Assembly (NCBI GenBank): GCA_900660155.1
Contig: CABFPE010000075.1
Span: forward strand, 889,682 to 953,681
Source of the DNA: Hofstenia miamia
Taxonomy: Eukaryota > Xenacoelomorpha > Acoela > Hofsteniidae
Direction of reading: 5' to 3'
Length of the DNA: 64,000 nt
Numbering within the stretch: position 1 is the first letter of the stretch; every line of letters starts with the position of its first letter. Under the pieces are notes generated by a model. The model did not search any database. It was not told the origin of the DNA and saw only the letters and a list, made by a program, of their open reading frames with translations. Positions 1 through 11,378 of the stretch are shown here, one piece after another. The position numbers and the translations under genes were made by a program.

Positions 1-42
<42 letters not shown>
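1..42. repeat. (AT)n microsatellite at window edge
   Basis: Alternating AT with one interruption (a C near base 30). It runs off the left edge, so its true length is unknown. Confidence 0.95.
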
Positions 43-2955
43 TCGATAAGTGAAAACAAAGAAAAGCAAAATATGTGCGTAGGTGATTAACTCCATGAAA
101 TTCATTTAGGAGGCAACATATGGGGAATATTGGCTAATATATTTAAACAAATGAAGTATGAAGGTTTAATAAACAATCGACACAAAATCAGAATGTGTGC
201 AAGTATGGGGAAAGAACAGATTGCGATCAATCAATATCCAGGAAATTTCAAAAATGAAAAATATGGGAACAAATAATACTACATGGTGTACTAGGCAAAA
301 CACTCCATCCGCTTGAATTGTTATTTGAGTGAACACAAGGAACAGGATGTTTTGATACAAAACAGATTAAGCAACTGCACAAATTTACAAATTTGTTCCA
401 ATTTTGACCCAAATTCATTTGACTTGTATTAGTAGATTGAATAAGTAAAGATCTCAAACTCAAATTTTTCAGAGGCGGGCGAAAAAAAATTGAAAATATT
501 TTGCGAAATGCAAAGCCTATTTTCAGCAAACCTTAGACATTTTTCATAAAATTTTTCAAAGTTACTATTGCATTGTGTGAACTGTACAGAGAATGCCCAC
601 ATTGGACAATTTTTATAAATTTAAAAAACACTCGAAACATTAATCTTAAACTATATTCCGAATTTTAAAACTGAATTATGTGCATAACTTTCACATTTAA
701 TAAGAACCACATAGTTATCGAAAAAGACAACACTTATTTAATGTCCATTTCATAGTAAAAACTTAACGCCATGTATGACATTGAGAGATTTGAACTTGAA
801 ACTTAATATTAGTTTTGTAGGGATTTTTAGAAAACAAACGTACCAAAAATCAAAGCCAACTGAACACAAGGAATAAACTCGATATTGGATATGCATGCTC
901 AAGTTCATAAATCTGTCATGAAGATAGCATAATCCTGAAGCAGAGAGATTCTTCTGAAGATCATAGTGACAATGAAGAACTACAGACCTAAAAATATATA
1001 CGTTAAAAATATTTTCGCATACTAAAATTATAAGTGAAGTGAACCAATGAGTCTATTAAATCCGCAATTTCTTATAATCTATTAAATCACAGTTTACAAA
1101 TAAAAGTCTTTTATTTTTTTCCAAAGTAATCAGAGTCCTAATAAGAACTGATTCTGGTCTGAGCTAATCTGAACAAACGCACTTCCTAACAAGGCTAAAT
1201 TAAGAGTTGGAATTTTAAGATTTAGCAGCTTAATTATAAATTATAGTTAAATAACATTTCTACGATTATTCAAGCAAGGACTTGCAATGAAGAGAAGCAG
1301 TCCATGTCAAATTAAGAAGTCCTTTTCTGAAAATATGAAAATAGAATTAAATAAGAATTATACAACAGAGATATTCTACAAAATTTTCATAACCTATGAA
1401 GCTTTTGCACAAACAGACTTATAAAATAATTTATAATATAACATAATTGTGATCTACATGTTGAAATTTTTAGCATAAATTTAATAAACTTTATTGTGCA
1501 CACTAAAACACGGAACTAAATAGTGTGTTAGCATTGGTGTGGCTTTAGTTGAACAACGTAAATTAAACAATGTTGAAACCGCTATTGCAGAGGGCAACAA
1601 TTATTATCTGATAACATCTGCATCCGACAACTATCAATTTTGCGAGCATCATTCAAAATTCGCCTCGTGAAATATTTAGACGCAATAAGCAAACAGCACC
1701 CAGTATTCCTCACAAACGAACTACTGCAAAATATCAGCAGTCACAAAGCGTTGCTGCTAGTATTCTACGATTTAAGCAATTTATTTGGTCATCAATTTCT
1801 TTTTGTTACTGTTGCTATGAAGTTCAAAGTCGTAGAGACCCATAACTGAAAGTTCCTAAACCATAGTCGTAGAGGTAAATTGAGTCCGAACCTATGTCGT
1901 ATTCAAATTCGAATTCGCGAATTAGAAAATTCGAATATTTATACAGTGCAAATGCACATTTAGAAATTGCTTGGTATTTATGATTTTGTTGGAAAAACGT
2001 GTCAGATCCTCTCATAATTTGTGAACGTATTAATTTTCCCATACTATTCTCTAAATGTTATCAATATACAAGGCTGATGAATGATATATTAAAACAATTT
2101 CATTTGTCAAACAGAAAACATAAAAAATGGGTTTTGATAGAAAATTAAACTAGATCTTTTCGGCTGAACCAATCGTTTAATCATTTTTAGTGAATGAATA
2201 GATGATTCTTTATTTACTCAATCTAACGCATTTATGATCATCGGTGTTGTAAATTTTTTTTAGTTAAACTATACAAACCTCTTTCGAAGAAATTTAAAAG
2301 TCAGTGCTCCAAATCTTGATAATAGAAGAATGAAAAGAGGGACATTTTCAGTTTATGAAAATCACAGCACTTCAACCTGATATTGTACCTGCTGATATTA
2401 TTTAACTTAATTGTAGTGTGCGTTAAGCAAGACATGGAAGGTTTTGGAAAATCTTATATACAATCCATATTTGTCACTGCGATTTTCATATTTTTGATCT
2501 GATGTGCATTGTTAACATCAACATTTTAACAAAAATGTTAAATATATAACGAAATAAAAATTATTATATAAAATATCTATATTTTTTCTTATAAAAATAT
2601 CAGCAAATATTTTTTAAAAAATAGGAGGTGCAAAAAATGTTTATGACTGACCTACTAAACACACATTTTGAGTTCAGAACAGTCACGATTCATTCTAGAA
2701 TTTAAATTTATTTTTGATAACCAATTATATTATACTCAACGTAAAGACAAAGTTCGCTGGGAGAGCCTTCTAGCTTTATTGAAATCTCTATTGAAAATTT
2801 ACATCGTTCAACCCAGGAAATTATAGACAAAATGTAAAATTAGCTTTGTATATTTTTAATCTTAAAGTTTCTTCTGCACTTGAACACCATATTTCACAAT
2901 GATGAAAAAAAATAGTACTTATAGATCAAAATCATTTAGTGTTGTGATGTATAAC
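43..2955. other. A+T-rich stretch, no gene recognised
   Basis: I see no coding region, RNA gene or bounded element. The only local structure is a cluster of AATTCG/CGAATT words at about 1895-1945. It resembles the word-rich ends of the hAT-like MITEs elsewhere in the window, but I could not find termini or a target duplication. Confidence 0.5.
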
Positions 2956-3270
2956 CAGACTTGTCAACGAGCGGGGCTTGAGCAGAGCATTAGATATACA
3001 ACGAGCCCAAAACAAGAATTATGTAAGAAATTTATAGTACTGCTTGTTAATATAATTATGCAAATTTTTCTTATTTTTTCATTCAATATGCCTTTCTTGT
3101 AATCTTACTTTAGAAATTTTTATTAAATAATTGAAAGAGCGATGTAAAAAATTCTGAGAGTGCAATATTTTTAAAAAAAAAAGATAAAGCTGGAAGAGCC
3201 TCATTGAAAGAATTTACATGGCTAGGCGCGCTGAGCAGAGCTTAGAAATTTCGAGTCATTCACAAGTTTG
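2956..3270. mobile_element. hAT-like MITE, GAGC-word family (copy 1)
   Basis: A 315-bp non-autonomous element. The left end begins CAGACTTGTCAACGAGC and the right end, read inward on the other strand, begins CAAACTTGTGAATGA. It is flanked by a perfect 8-bp direct repeat, tgtataac, at 2948-2955 and 3271-3278, which is the hAT target-duplication length. Both ends carry GAGC-type words (GAGCGGGGCTTGAGC, GCTGAGCAGAGC). The A/T-rich core (about 3050-3185) is shared with 13750-13880. It has no coding capacity, so it would need a transposase supplied from elsewhere. Confidence 0.85.
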
Positions 3271-3418
3271 TGTATAACGAACACAAAATCTATCTATAAT
3301 ATGTCTTAAAACGTTTTATTGGAAAATTGACCAATTACCTAATTCTATTATATCAAAATATAAAACAAGATTAATATTTGTTAAAAACTGAATAAGGAAT
3401 TAGGATATATAAACAACT

Positions 3419-3422
<4 letters not shown>

Positions 3423-3465
<43 letters not shown>
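3423..3465. repeat. (TA)n microsatellite
   Basis: About 43 bp of TA dinucleotides with one G interruption. A slightly altered short sequence (aacaattaacaa) follows it. Confidence 0.95.
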
Positions 3466-3548
3466 AACAATTAACAAACCCAGAGAATTCTAAGCCCATT
3501 CATTGTGTAAATAATGGGGAGGGAGAGAGAGCCAACTCACTGAATATA

Positions 3549-3935
3549 TTCACTGAATATGAGAGAGCTGCAATTATGGCACTGAAAAGGAAGGAATAAG
3601 CATAAAAGAAATTGCAAAGATTGTAAAACGCTCAAAGGATCTAATGTCTTTCTTTTTGCGAGATTCAGGCATTTATTGCATCAATTATGTTAGAGGAAGT
3701 CCTTCAAAACTGACGCAAGCTTGTACGCCCATGTGCAAACGTTGAGAAGTTGAAGTTAAGCTTTGGATGAGTGGGAGAAAATATCCACAGAATACTTGAA
3801 AAATGCCTCTTTCCATGAAATGCAGATGCATTCAAGTTATTAAACGTAATGGAAAGATTATTAACTATCAATCTTATTTTTAAGATTAAAAATTTTTCAA
3901 AAGGCTGCTTTTGCACAGGCTAAATTTAAAAAAAA
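3549..3935 (+). pseudogene. Tc1/mariner-like transposase fossil, N-terminal part
   Basis: Reading forward gives FTEYERAAIMALKRK and then, after a one-base shift, GISIKEIAKIVKRSKDLMSF followed by FLRDSG and a GSPSKLT segment. This matches the known N-terminal helix-turn-helix of Tc1-like transposases (pattern LTEFERGQI...G.S..EIAK...RSK..VSNFL followed by GRP.KLT). An in-frame stop follows CKR shortly after. Past about 3770 only weak similarity remains (STEYLKNASFHEMQ, then FQKAAFAQAKF, resembling the region before the catalytic domain). The DDE/D core is absent. I found no terminal repeats, so this is an old 5' fragment of a plain DNA transposon. Confidence 0.7.
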
Positions 3936-4999
3936 TGTATTTTCATATTCAATTTTTTAAAATCCTAATATAATATAATAAAATTAGGGGATTGGTCAAT
4001 TTTCAGGCAAAACATCGCATTAATTGCTTATCACTTAAGAAAAAAAATAACGTGTAAATACAAAAATGCACTGCTTATGAGAAAAGTGTGAGGACGCAAT
4101 TGTAGATCCCTATATGAAATTTTAAATATAAAGTTTTTTTTAAAGTGACAATCATATATTCTATTTTTTCCAAGTTTATCTTAAGTTTCAATGTTCTTAA
4201 TTAATCGCGTTTTGTGGAATCCACTTGTTTGCTATGGTTTATCTACATTACAATTTTGCAACTACGCAAAAATAATAGTAGAAATCTGAGCGAATTATCA
4301 ATAGAATCTTCAATCGATTGGGACCAACGTTTCCTGCCTCATTTGGTGGTTGTGAAGTACACAGTTCTCAAATGTAGCGCATTATGCTTTTAACAAAAAC
4401 TAATATAATGTTCAAAAAAGACTAAAGACTCTGTTCAAATTGAATGATCCAACTCAAGATAGAACTTAAACCGAAATAGTTTAAACTTGGATTTTAAATA
4501 CATGTGTTATAAATGTATAGTTTTCTGCATATAGCCACTAGAAAATGTGGTCTATATTTGTTTACATATTTTTAAATATTGTCGATTTATTAGTATTATT
4601 CACAGATATAATTTCAACATACAATATTATCAGTTAATAGTTTAACAATTGCACAGTCGGCCTAATTTTTTATGAACTGCAAATGTGTTGTTCACGGCCG
4701 TGTATTTAGTAGGTCATGGTGAGACATATGTTCGTTAATCGAAATGAAAGTTTCGTAGCCTACAGTAATTTCCAGTGATTTGCAAATAAAAACGAAAATG
4801 GATCCATTTATATATATATAGCACAGCATATTCATATATATTTTTTTCCTTAAAAAATTAATTTGTAATTCTAAACTAGCATATAAAATTTTAATGCTAA
4901 CGAGCATATTATATATTGATATGGTTAAAGGGGTGTGGCATTTGAAATAAAGTTTCTTAGTTTACCCATTCATATAAATTTTAAAGAATATTGGTCATG
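3936..4999. other. Non-coding A+T-rich stretch
   Basis: Nothing supported. A palindromic CACGGCCGTG lies at about 4693 and a similar CACGGCCGT at about 25192, too little to define a repeat. Confidence 0.4.
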
Positions 5000-5925
5000 G
5001 ATAAATCAGATAGATTTTCTTCTGTCATGATTAAAAAAATTGCTGGTTTTCAAGATAGAGTAATTGCATTTAGTACTGAATTGCGCCGTTACCGACAACC
5101 CAGAGATGACTAAAAGAATTCTAGAGCTGTCCATTATCTTTCAAGATGGTGTTCCTCCAGGTGGAATAAATACAAACAGCTAGGTGCTGTTAGTCGTGCT
5201 TCTTGGATGCACTTGCGGTTTATGTTTTTAAAATCTACCTGTTTCGGTCGCAATATTCTTATGATAATAGATTTAGTCCATCACGTCATCAAAGAAGTAG
5301 ACGCAATATGGCAGCATATTCAGGAGATTACGTTGTTTTTTATCAAAGTCTGTATTGAATATTGGTATCAGACATCACTTGCTATTTTTACACACAGAAA
5401 TGATTTCAACTTCCTTGAGAAGTTGAAAAAATTATCAATCTCAAAACCATTTATAGCTAACATTGTAAAGAATTCTCCTAATCGTCATTTATGGCATTTA
5501 TGGTATATCTAAGAAATCACAGTTGGCTTTGCCTTTTTATGAAGGTACAGCAATAGAGAAAAAGCGAGAAATGATAAAACATCTCATTGGAATAGTAGGC
5601 TCGGAAGACCCAACCAAAACGATTTTTTACTGTTTCCCTTGGCGATTTTGTTATCACTTCAACAAGAAGTTTTTTTCAGAAACATGAATATATCTGAGGA
5701 TATTCTTATAACAGATCCTAAAATATGGAAAGTGAATGTCGATTATAAAAATGCAAAGAAACTTTTAGAGATTTAGCTAAAAGTGGGGTGTGTCTTATCA
5801 AGGGGTTTTGTGGATCAATAACAAAGTCTAAGGAACAAAAGCAGTTTCTTTTGCAAGTTGTTAAACCAAATCAAAATAGGTTTCCTGTGCCGAAAAAATC
5901 TGCAAAAATTCACAATAAATAAATA
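5000..5925 (+). pseudogene. Eroded coding stretch of unknown family
   Basis: Several forward open segments in different frames look protein-like and not random: a 101-codon segment at 5207-5512 and a lysine-rich segment at about 5767-5922 (RDLAKSGVCLIKGFCG, then EQKQFLLQVV and a final PKKSAKIHNK stop). They are interrupted and I do not recognise the family. The lysine-rich end and lack of splice-like boundaries suggest a decayed transposon gene and not a host gene. It could also be coincidence in an A+T-rich region. No terminal repeats were found around it. Confidence 0.3.
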
Positions 5926-6089
5926 TCTAAGTGATTGTTTTCTTTTATTCTTTTAAAATCAAATAATTAATAAGGTATTACTTAGCCCTACCCATTAAAT
6001 GTTAAAATTAAACATTTTAGAAATGTTTGCACATTCGAGGTTTTCAATGCATAAAATAAAATATTGGACAAGGTAAGAAAGGCACCTTT

Positions 6090-6107
6090 GATTTTCGAAA
6101 CACCCTA
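6090..6107 (-). repeat. Possible transposon terminus TAGGGTGTTTCG
   Basis: On the minus strand TAGGGTGTTTCGAAAATC begins exactly at a TA-rich tract. TAGGGTG/CAGGGTG termini beside TA are common for cut-and-paste elements of several families. No partner end was found, so the family is undetermined. Confidence 0.3.
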
Positions 6108-7886
6108 ATATATATAATATAAGAAAATCGTAGGTTTAGTAAATGCATCAAGAAAATTATCAGAAAATAAAAGCATTTATATCTTTCGTTTTGATAAATG
6201 AAATGACATACTAGTATGTAATAAAGAAGATTACATAAATAAAATGAATGATATCTTAATGCACAATTCTAAATTTCAAAAGTGAATTCTGAAAATTTAA
6301 CAAAGACATTCATTAATGAAGTAGAAAAATTGAACAATAAGGCTCAATACATGCGGTACGAAATAATGTATCAATTCAATATTCATAAAAATAGAATAGC
6401 TGTTTGTTATTTTTCTGGCAATCCTTAAAGCATTCTGCGAGCTATTCTTCATTATGGAACAATACAATTGCTTGATTTGTTGTATCAAACACACAATTCG
6501 TTAACAGCTGCTGATGAGCCTATAGCTGTTTGAGCGGTTTTGAAGTTTTCAGTTACACTCCAGTCTTATGAAAAGGTTTCAAGAAAGCTATCAAATTCCC
6601 TCAGCTCCCAAACAACCTTGTACTTCTTCTGGTTGTGAAAATAACACACCTTGCCTCATTGTTGGACCAATCCACCTGAGCTCATTTCAGTGTTTCATCT
6701 GTTTCAGTATCCTTTCAAACTTTCAGACTTTTTATAGTTGTGCAGCCAAATTTAAGTCGGAATACAGCAAACTCAGAAAGATAAAACAAATTGCCTAAAT
6801 TCTTACACAATCTAGTTATTTGGATTTGACGTTGAGGATAGGAATAAAGCAACTGAAGTAACTTCAAGCTGCCAGTGGAACAAGTAGCATGAAGAATTAA
6901 ACCTTAATATCAACCTTTGCTAAAACAGTTGTCGTACCTCGTAATCCGCTCACGGGCTGCGCGATTTCAAGGTTAAACTGAATTTAAAATAGCTAAATTT
7001 TGGATCTGTATTTGGATTTCAGCATCGATCATGATTGATGCATGAGGTAGGGCCAAGAGTTCTAAGTTGCCTATCATGAGGTGATTTACCCCCATAAAAT
7101 CAAATTCTCATAGTGATTTCACTGGTGTTCTGCTGTTCACCACTTTGAAATGAGCAATATCACGGAGAAATTGAACTTTTTCTAAGATACTGTTTCCTTC
7201 GATCATTGCTCTTTAAGTCAATTACAAGACTAGATTCTGAACCGTCCTGATGGCATCCTGTCTATGATTAGTGGGAATTAAAGCAATTGACAAAAGGATT
7301 TCTATTTGTCGAATTACAGAAATTGGTGTTATTTGAAATTTTTCTTTGCAAACCTTTGCGATTGCTATGTATAGAGAAAAAGTGCTTGCATATCAGGGGG
7401 AGATCTCGCCCCTCAATGCATTCTCCTGGCGTAATTAGGAAGCAAAATTTGAATGGAAATTCATCATTTCGAAAATTCCGTTGAACTAAAGATGTGACAA
7501 ATTTTTAAATGCACATAAATCATTTAAGTATAATTAGATCAATTGAACTAATAGACATTTTCAAAAATTTTTCATAAATATGAATAGATAGATGCAACAT
7601 TTCTGAATTCTGAGATGATGCAAAGTCATTCTTAAGCATTGATATATTTGTCTTCAATTGCAATTCTCTATCATTTGGATGCTAAGTGTTAATGAGATGC
7701 TTAAAAGTACTTATGTTACGTCACAATTTACTGTTTTTACAAAATATTATATTTCCTAAATACTGGAAGAGTTTAATGAGCTTGCGCCACCTCTAAACAT
7801 AATTCAAATTCAAGATTTTACACCAATTATTTTTTGTGAAATGGAAGCACTTCAAAGGTTCAAATGCAAAACTTTCGGAAATTTTT

Positions 7887-7919
7887 AAATAAGGGCCACC
7901 CTGATATATATATATATAT
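7887..7919 (-). repeat. Possible transposon terminus CAGGGTGGCCC abutting (TA)n
   Basis: On the minus strand CAGGGTGGCCCTTATTT begins at 7903, immediately next to 16 bp of (AT)n at 7904-7919. This resembles the ends of TA-targeting DNA transposons, but I found no matching second end. Confidence 0.35.
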
Positions 7920-8029
7920 CTGCAATTAATTCCTCAAAATTGAAAATTAGGTAAATCAGAAAATGCTCAAAAAATAGATCTAATGATTGAGATGTCTTTA
8001 TAGTCTGATGATAAATTTATTATACGATC

Positions 8030-8245
8030 ACAGATGCATTTTATTGTGTTCTTCAAATACATTTTTGTCTCAAATTCGGTGGTTAAGTTGATCTCAGATA
8101 CATCAAGAATATTTAATTGGCTATTGTGTTATTCTTCCATTGAAAATTTGATTTCTTCAATATATTTATTTGAATTTCCAAAAAGTTCTCTGCATTGTTT
8201 TTGTTCGAAAAAATGACAAAAATTTCATCTACATATCGAATATAT
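8030..8245 (-). pseudogene. Penelope-like element reverse transcriptase remnant
   Basis: The minus strand encodes RYVDEIFVIF, the catalytic YVD region of reverse transcriptase. It is followed by IEEIKFSMEE, a LNILDV motif and a FETKMYLKNT motif. These match, in order and spacing, the known Penelope-like pattern YVDDIFVIW ... HPNIKFTME ... LPFLDVLV ... F.TSVYRKPTHT. A short downstream DRIINLSS segment resembles the RNR..LS region after it. The remnant covers only the end of the RT domain. No GIY-YIG endonuclease or terminal repeats were seen. It is broken and old. Confidence 0.65.
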
Positions 8246-8335
8246 ATAACTTGTATGATTATTTGTCAAATAGTGTATAAAAGACTAGAATTCACTCATA
8301 TTGAATTTTATTAATGGTTAAGAATTTTAGCACAT

Positions 8336-8362
8336 AAGTGATGTTAAAAAATAACATCACTT
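8336..8362. repeat. Perfect 11-bp hairpin
   Basis: AAGTGATGTTA and TAACATCACTT form a perfect inverted repeat around a 5-base A loop. Its role is unknown. It could be a relic of a fold-back element. Confidence 0.8.
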
Positions 8363-9160
8363 CAGTAAATAATCGAACTAGCAATCGAATGTTTACATGT
8401 TGACCCCTTTGCTAACCATTTTAAAAGACAGATCCAAAAAGCAGAGTATACAACAGAAAGCTCAAAAACAGAACGGTCCTTTTAGAGCACCCTATGTACA
8501 AGTGTTAATTCTCATATTTTCGGGCAATGTATTTGTTCTTTGATGCCAAATGACAACTAGCACATAAAGTGTCATATGTCCTCACAACCTTCCAAATTTC
8601 TCTTGGGTTTGGTTTCTACATCGATGAGCAACGTAAATACCATAATGAAAAATAATCTTCCCATCAGTTGTGGTTCATGATGACGACAACATTTGATCAA
8701 ATTCATTATTTTCAAATGCGTAAGAACTTCATATTCTTGTTGTTTTCTTTCTTTCATAGGAAAATATTTCTCCTAGAATCACAACAACTAAAATTTACAT
8801 ACATGTAGATGTATATGATGAATTGCAAAAACTAAATATGCATGGAGGTAAAGATTAACATTTGCACATTTAACTATCTTCTAATGTCGAATTGTTTGGG
8901 AACTCTTGGAAAGGAAAATATCTATAATAAAAGGCAGTTCATTCAGTTATTATGAGTATAAGGCTATTTGAATTGACTATTGCCAGTGCTATATTGCAAG
9001 TCAAAATCGGCAGTTAGCTATTGCCAACTAACAGCAATTTACATACAACTCATGATAAAAAAGAGCAGAAAAATATTTGTTAACTTTTATAAATAGTTAT
9101 CTGTACAAGGAGTCCTCTCCTTACACACATTCTCTCCCTCGTAGTAACCTTGTTTGAGGG
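8363..9160. other. Non-coding stretch upstream of the hAT element
   Basis: Nothing supported. The last eight bases, tttgaggg at 9153-9160, are the left target duplication of the hAT transposon. Confidence 0.5.
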
Positions 9161-9250
9161 CAGGGTTGACACATTTGTGTTTTTTATAGAAAAAAAACGT
9201 TTTAAACGTTAAAAACGTTTTAAACGTTTAAAACAATGTTTTTTTAAACT
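9161..9250. repeat. hAT 3'-side terminus with palindromic word array
   Basis: After the terminal CAGGGTTGACA come repeated words acgttttaaacg, gttaaaaac, gttttaaac and gtttaaaac within about 45 bp. Sub-terminal repeats are known transposase-binding sites in other hAT elements. The same role here is inference. Confidence 0.75.
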
Positions 9251-9360
9251 ATTTGCAACTATAACACAACCCTTTTTTAAAAGTCATTTTATATAAGCTT
9301 GATTATATTGGTGTCTGATACAAACAAAACTTAAAAGTACAGTGTACACAATACTGAAAT

Positions 9361-11061
9361 TCACTCTTTGAAGCTTTTGTCATTCAGGGCTCGCAGACAG
9401 AAGGCCAGCTTTGAAACTTTTTCAGGTGCCAATCTGTTTCGCACTTCACTGTGAACAAATCCCATTGAACTAAAAATACGCTCCAAGCCGGAAGACGTTG
9501 GTACAATGCTGATCAGTGTTTTGGCCAATTCACTCAATTCTTTTTGAAGGTTTCCAAGCAGCTCCTGGGACTTGAAGAAATTGATTAGTGGACAATGTGG
9601 TGAAAGACCGTGCATTTGACGGATAACTTCCTTGCCTCCTCCAATGAACTCCATGAAATGGGGCAATGTAGAACATCTTTCAGATTTGACCCATTCAACT
9701 GCTGCATTCCATTCAAACTTGTTGAGGTCTTTACCAAGGTACTTTGGGTGCAGCGCATGAGCAGCAAAAAACACTCCGTCAACAGACATGTCATAGCGAT
9801 ACTCAGCACTAGAAAGCCATTCTCGTCCTTCAGCACCCAATTCCCTGTAGTTATTCAATAATTCTTTCCAAATCTGCAAAGCATCCGCAAGAGTGACATT
9901 GTCTCCCTGAACCTTATCTACGGCAATTGCAATGGGTTCCAAAACTTTAGTTCCTTCCTCTACTTGGTGATACAAAGCCAAGTCTGAAATGTACTTCTTC
10001 ACAGTGTTGCTATTGCCATTCGCAAACACATCAGGGTTTTCATTGGTCACTTGGCGCAAAAGATTCCAGTTGCGGATGTACCACTTCAAAAGCTTAACAG
10101 AAGTATTCCACCGAACTTCACTTGGAATGACGGGTTTTGTGGAACCTTCTTTCTTTGCCAACAGTCCATGTGGCACATGAGAGTTCTTAAATAGCTTTGC
10201 AATCACGGTTATCTTGTTGATAATTTGTTTGGGTGTCAAATCTTTAGCAAGGAGATTGAATTGATGAGCAACACACCCCACATGTATCAAGGAGTCAATT
10301 TTCTTGGCTACCAGTCGTCTCATTTTGGTCATATTCTCTGCGTTATCTGTTGTAAGAGCTACAACTGTGCATTCATATGATTCCTCTGCATACTTAATGG
10401 CTTTTAATGATAATTGTGTTAAGTTCTCTGCTGTATGCCGTTCTGCACCCATTTCAAACGTTTCCAGGAGATAAACTTGATCAGCAAATTGAACTGAACA
10501 ACAAACCAATGACTCATTATTGCAGTTTGTCCATCCATCAACATTCATTGTCACCATTTTGCCTGACAGCCGCTTTCGAGCAATTTCTTGTTGCTCTGAA
10601 AAGACATTATTTAAAATCTGATCACCCAATTTTTGTCTATTCGGTGGCTCATATCCCGGATGTAAGCTCTTTACAAGTTTCTAAACACATAAATGATATT
10701 CATAGTAGAGTATTGAATAACTTACCTTAAAGTAAGGTGACTCAACAGCTCTGAAGGAAATGTTGTTAGCAAAGAAAAACCGACCAACGTCCTTGTCGAA
10801 TTGCTCTTTTTGAACTGGATTAGTGGATACAACAAACTGACTCATTTTGGGTTGCTTTGACGCACTTGGCTCCAAACTAGCAACGGAAGTTGCCTGCTCA
10901 TGCTCATGGCAAGTATTTGTATGGAACTTGTTAAAGTGCTTTTTCATACGATCAACAAGTGGTGCGAGTTCATGACTGCAATGTCTGCATTTGGCACGAT
11001 TGGCAGAAATCCTTTCAAACTCACTCCAAATGGCATCCAATTTCCTGCCTGTTGAACCCAT
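9361..11061 (-). CDS. hAT transposase with BED finger, two exons, 551 aa
   Basis: Exon 1 is 11061-10726 (112 codons, ATG start) and exon 2 is 10680-9361 (439 codons plus TGA). They join in phase 0 across a 45-bp GT-AG intron. hAT transposases excise and reinsert their element in the nucleus. An N-terminal BED-type zinc finger has C25, C28, H42 and H47 (Cx2C-x13-Hx4H). The catalytic RNase-H-like region shows D160 in VDGWT, D224 in TTDNAENM, then C248/H251 in GCVAHQFNLL and a VRWNTS motif. This is the DUF659-type arrangement. The third acidic residue cannot be placed without an alignment. Residues about 495-545 form the hAT dimerisation region (TSSGLERIFSS at 507-517, then RNRLAPEKVSKL). No internal stop or frameshift was seen. 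An acceptor-like TTTATTTCAG just upstream of the ATG hints at a 5' UTR intron. Family assignment is secure; activity is inference. Confidence 0.92.
10681..10725 (-). other. 45-bp spliceosomal intron in the transposase gene
   Basis: On the minus strand the donor is AAG|GTAAGTTATT and the acceptor TTTATGTGTTTAG|AAA. Removing exactly 45 bp joins SPYFK to KLVKSLHPGY with no loss of frame. Reading through would instead stop after YHLCV. Such a short intron implies a host that efficiently splices introns of about 45 bp. Confidence 0.85.
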
Positions 11062-11378
11062 TCAATCTGAAATAAAACAAACCTTATGTACATTGAGAGC
11101 TTAGTTACAAAATCGTTACTCTTGAGAAAATCCAAAAAACGAACTGGACCGCTGTAAATAACTGAAACTTTTGTTATTGCAAGAACTGCAACTAAGTCGT
11201 TTATCCTTGAAAGACGACGAACCGTTGTTTTTTTAGTCTATGTCAAAGTCTCATTTTGCAACTAAGTCACTTTGCACAAAGGCCTTCGATATGTATATAA
11301 AGTATGTAACTTCTGGTAACCGTTGCTTGTAAAAAGTTTTAAAAAAAAACATCTAAAAAAACATTTGTAAAAAAAACG

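Larger units (their letters stand above)
5926..8029. other. Eroded repeats, no gene recognised
   Basis: The reverse strand has scattered protein-like pieces between about 6400 and 7200, but none I can name. Two terminus-like motifs lie at 6090-6107 and 7887-7903 and are listed separately. Confidence 0.35.

Noticed and set aside
9585-10730. Several open frames on either strand overlapping the hAT gene (9585-9836, 9610-9861, 9989-10180, 10407-10730)
   Set aside because: Shadows of the transposase reading frame.
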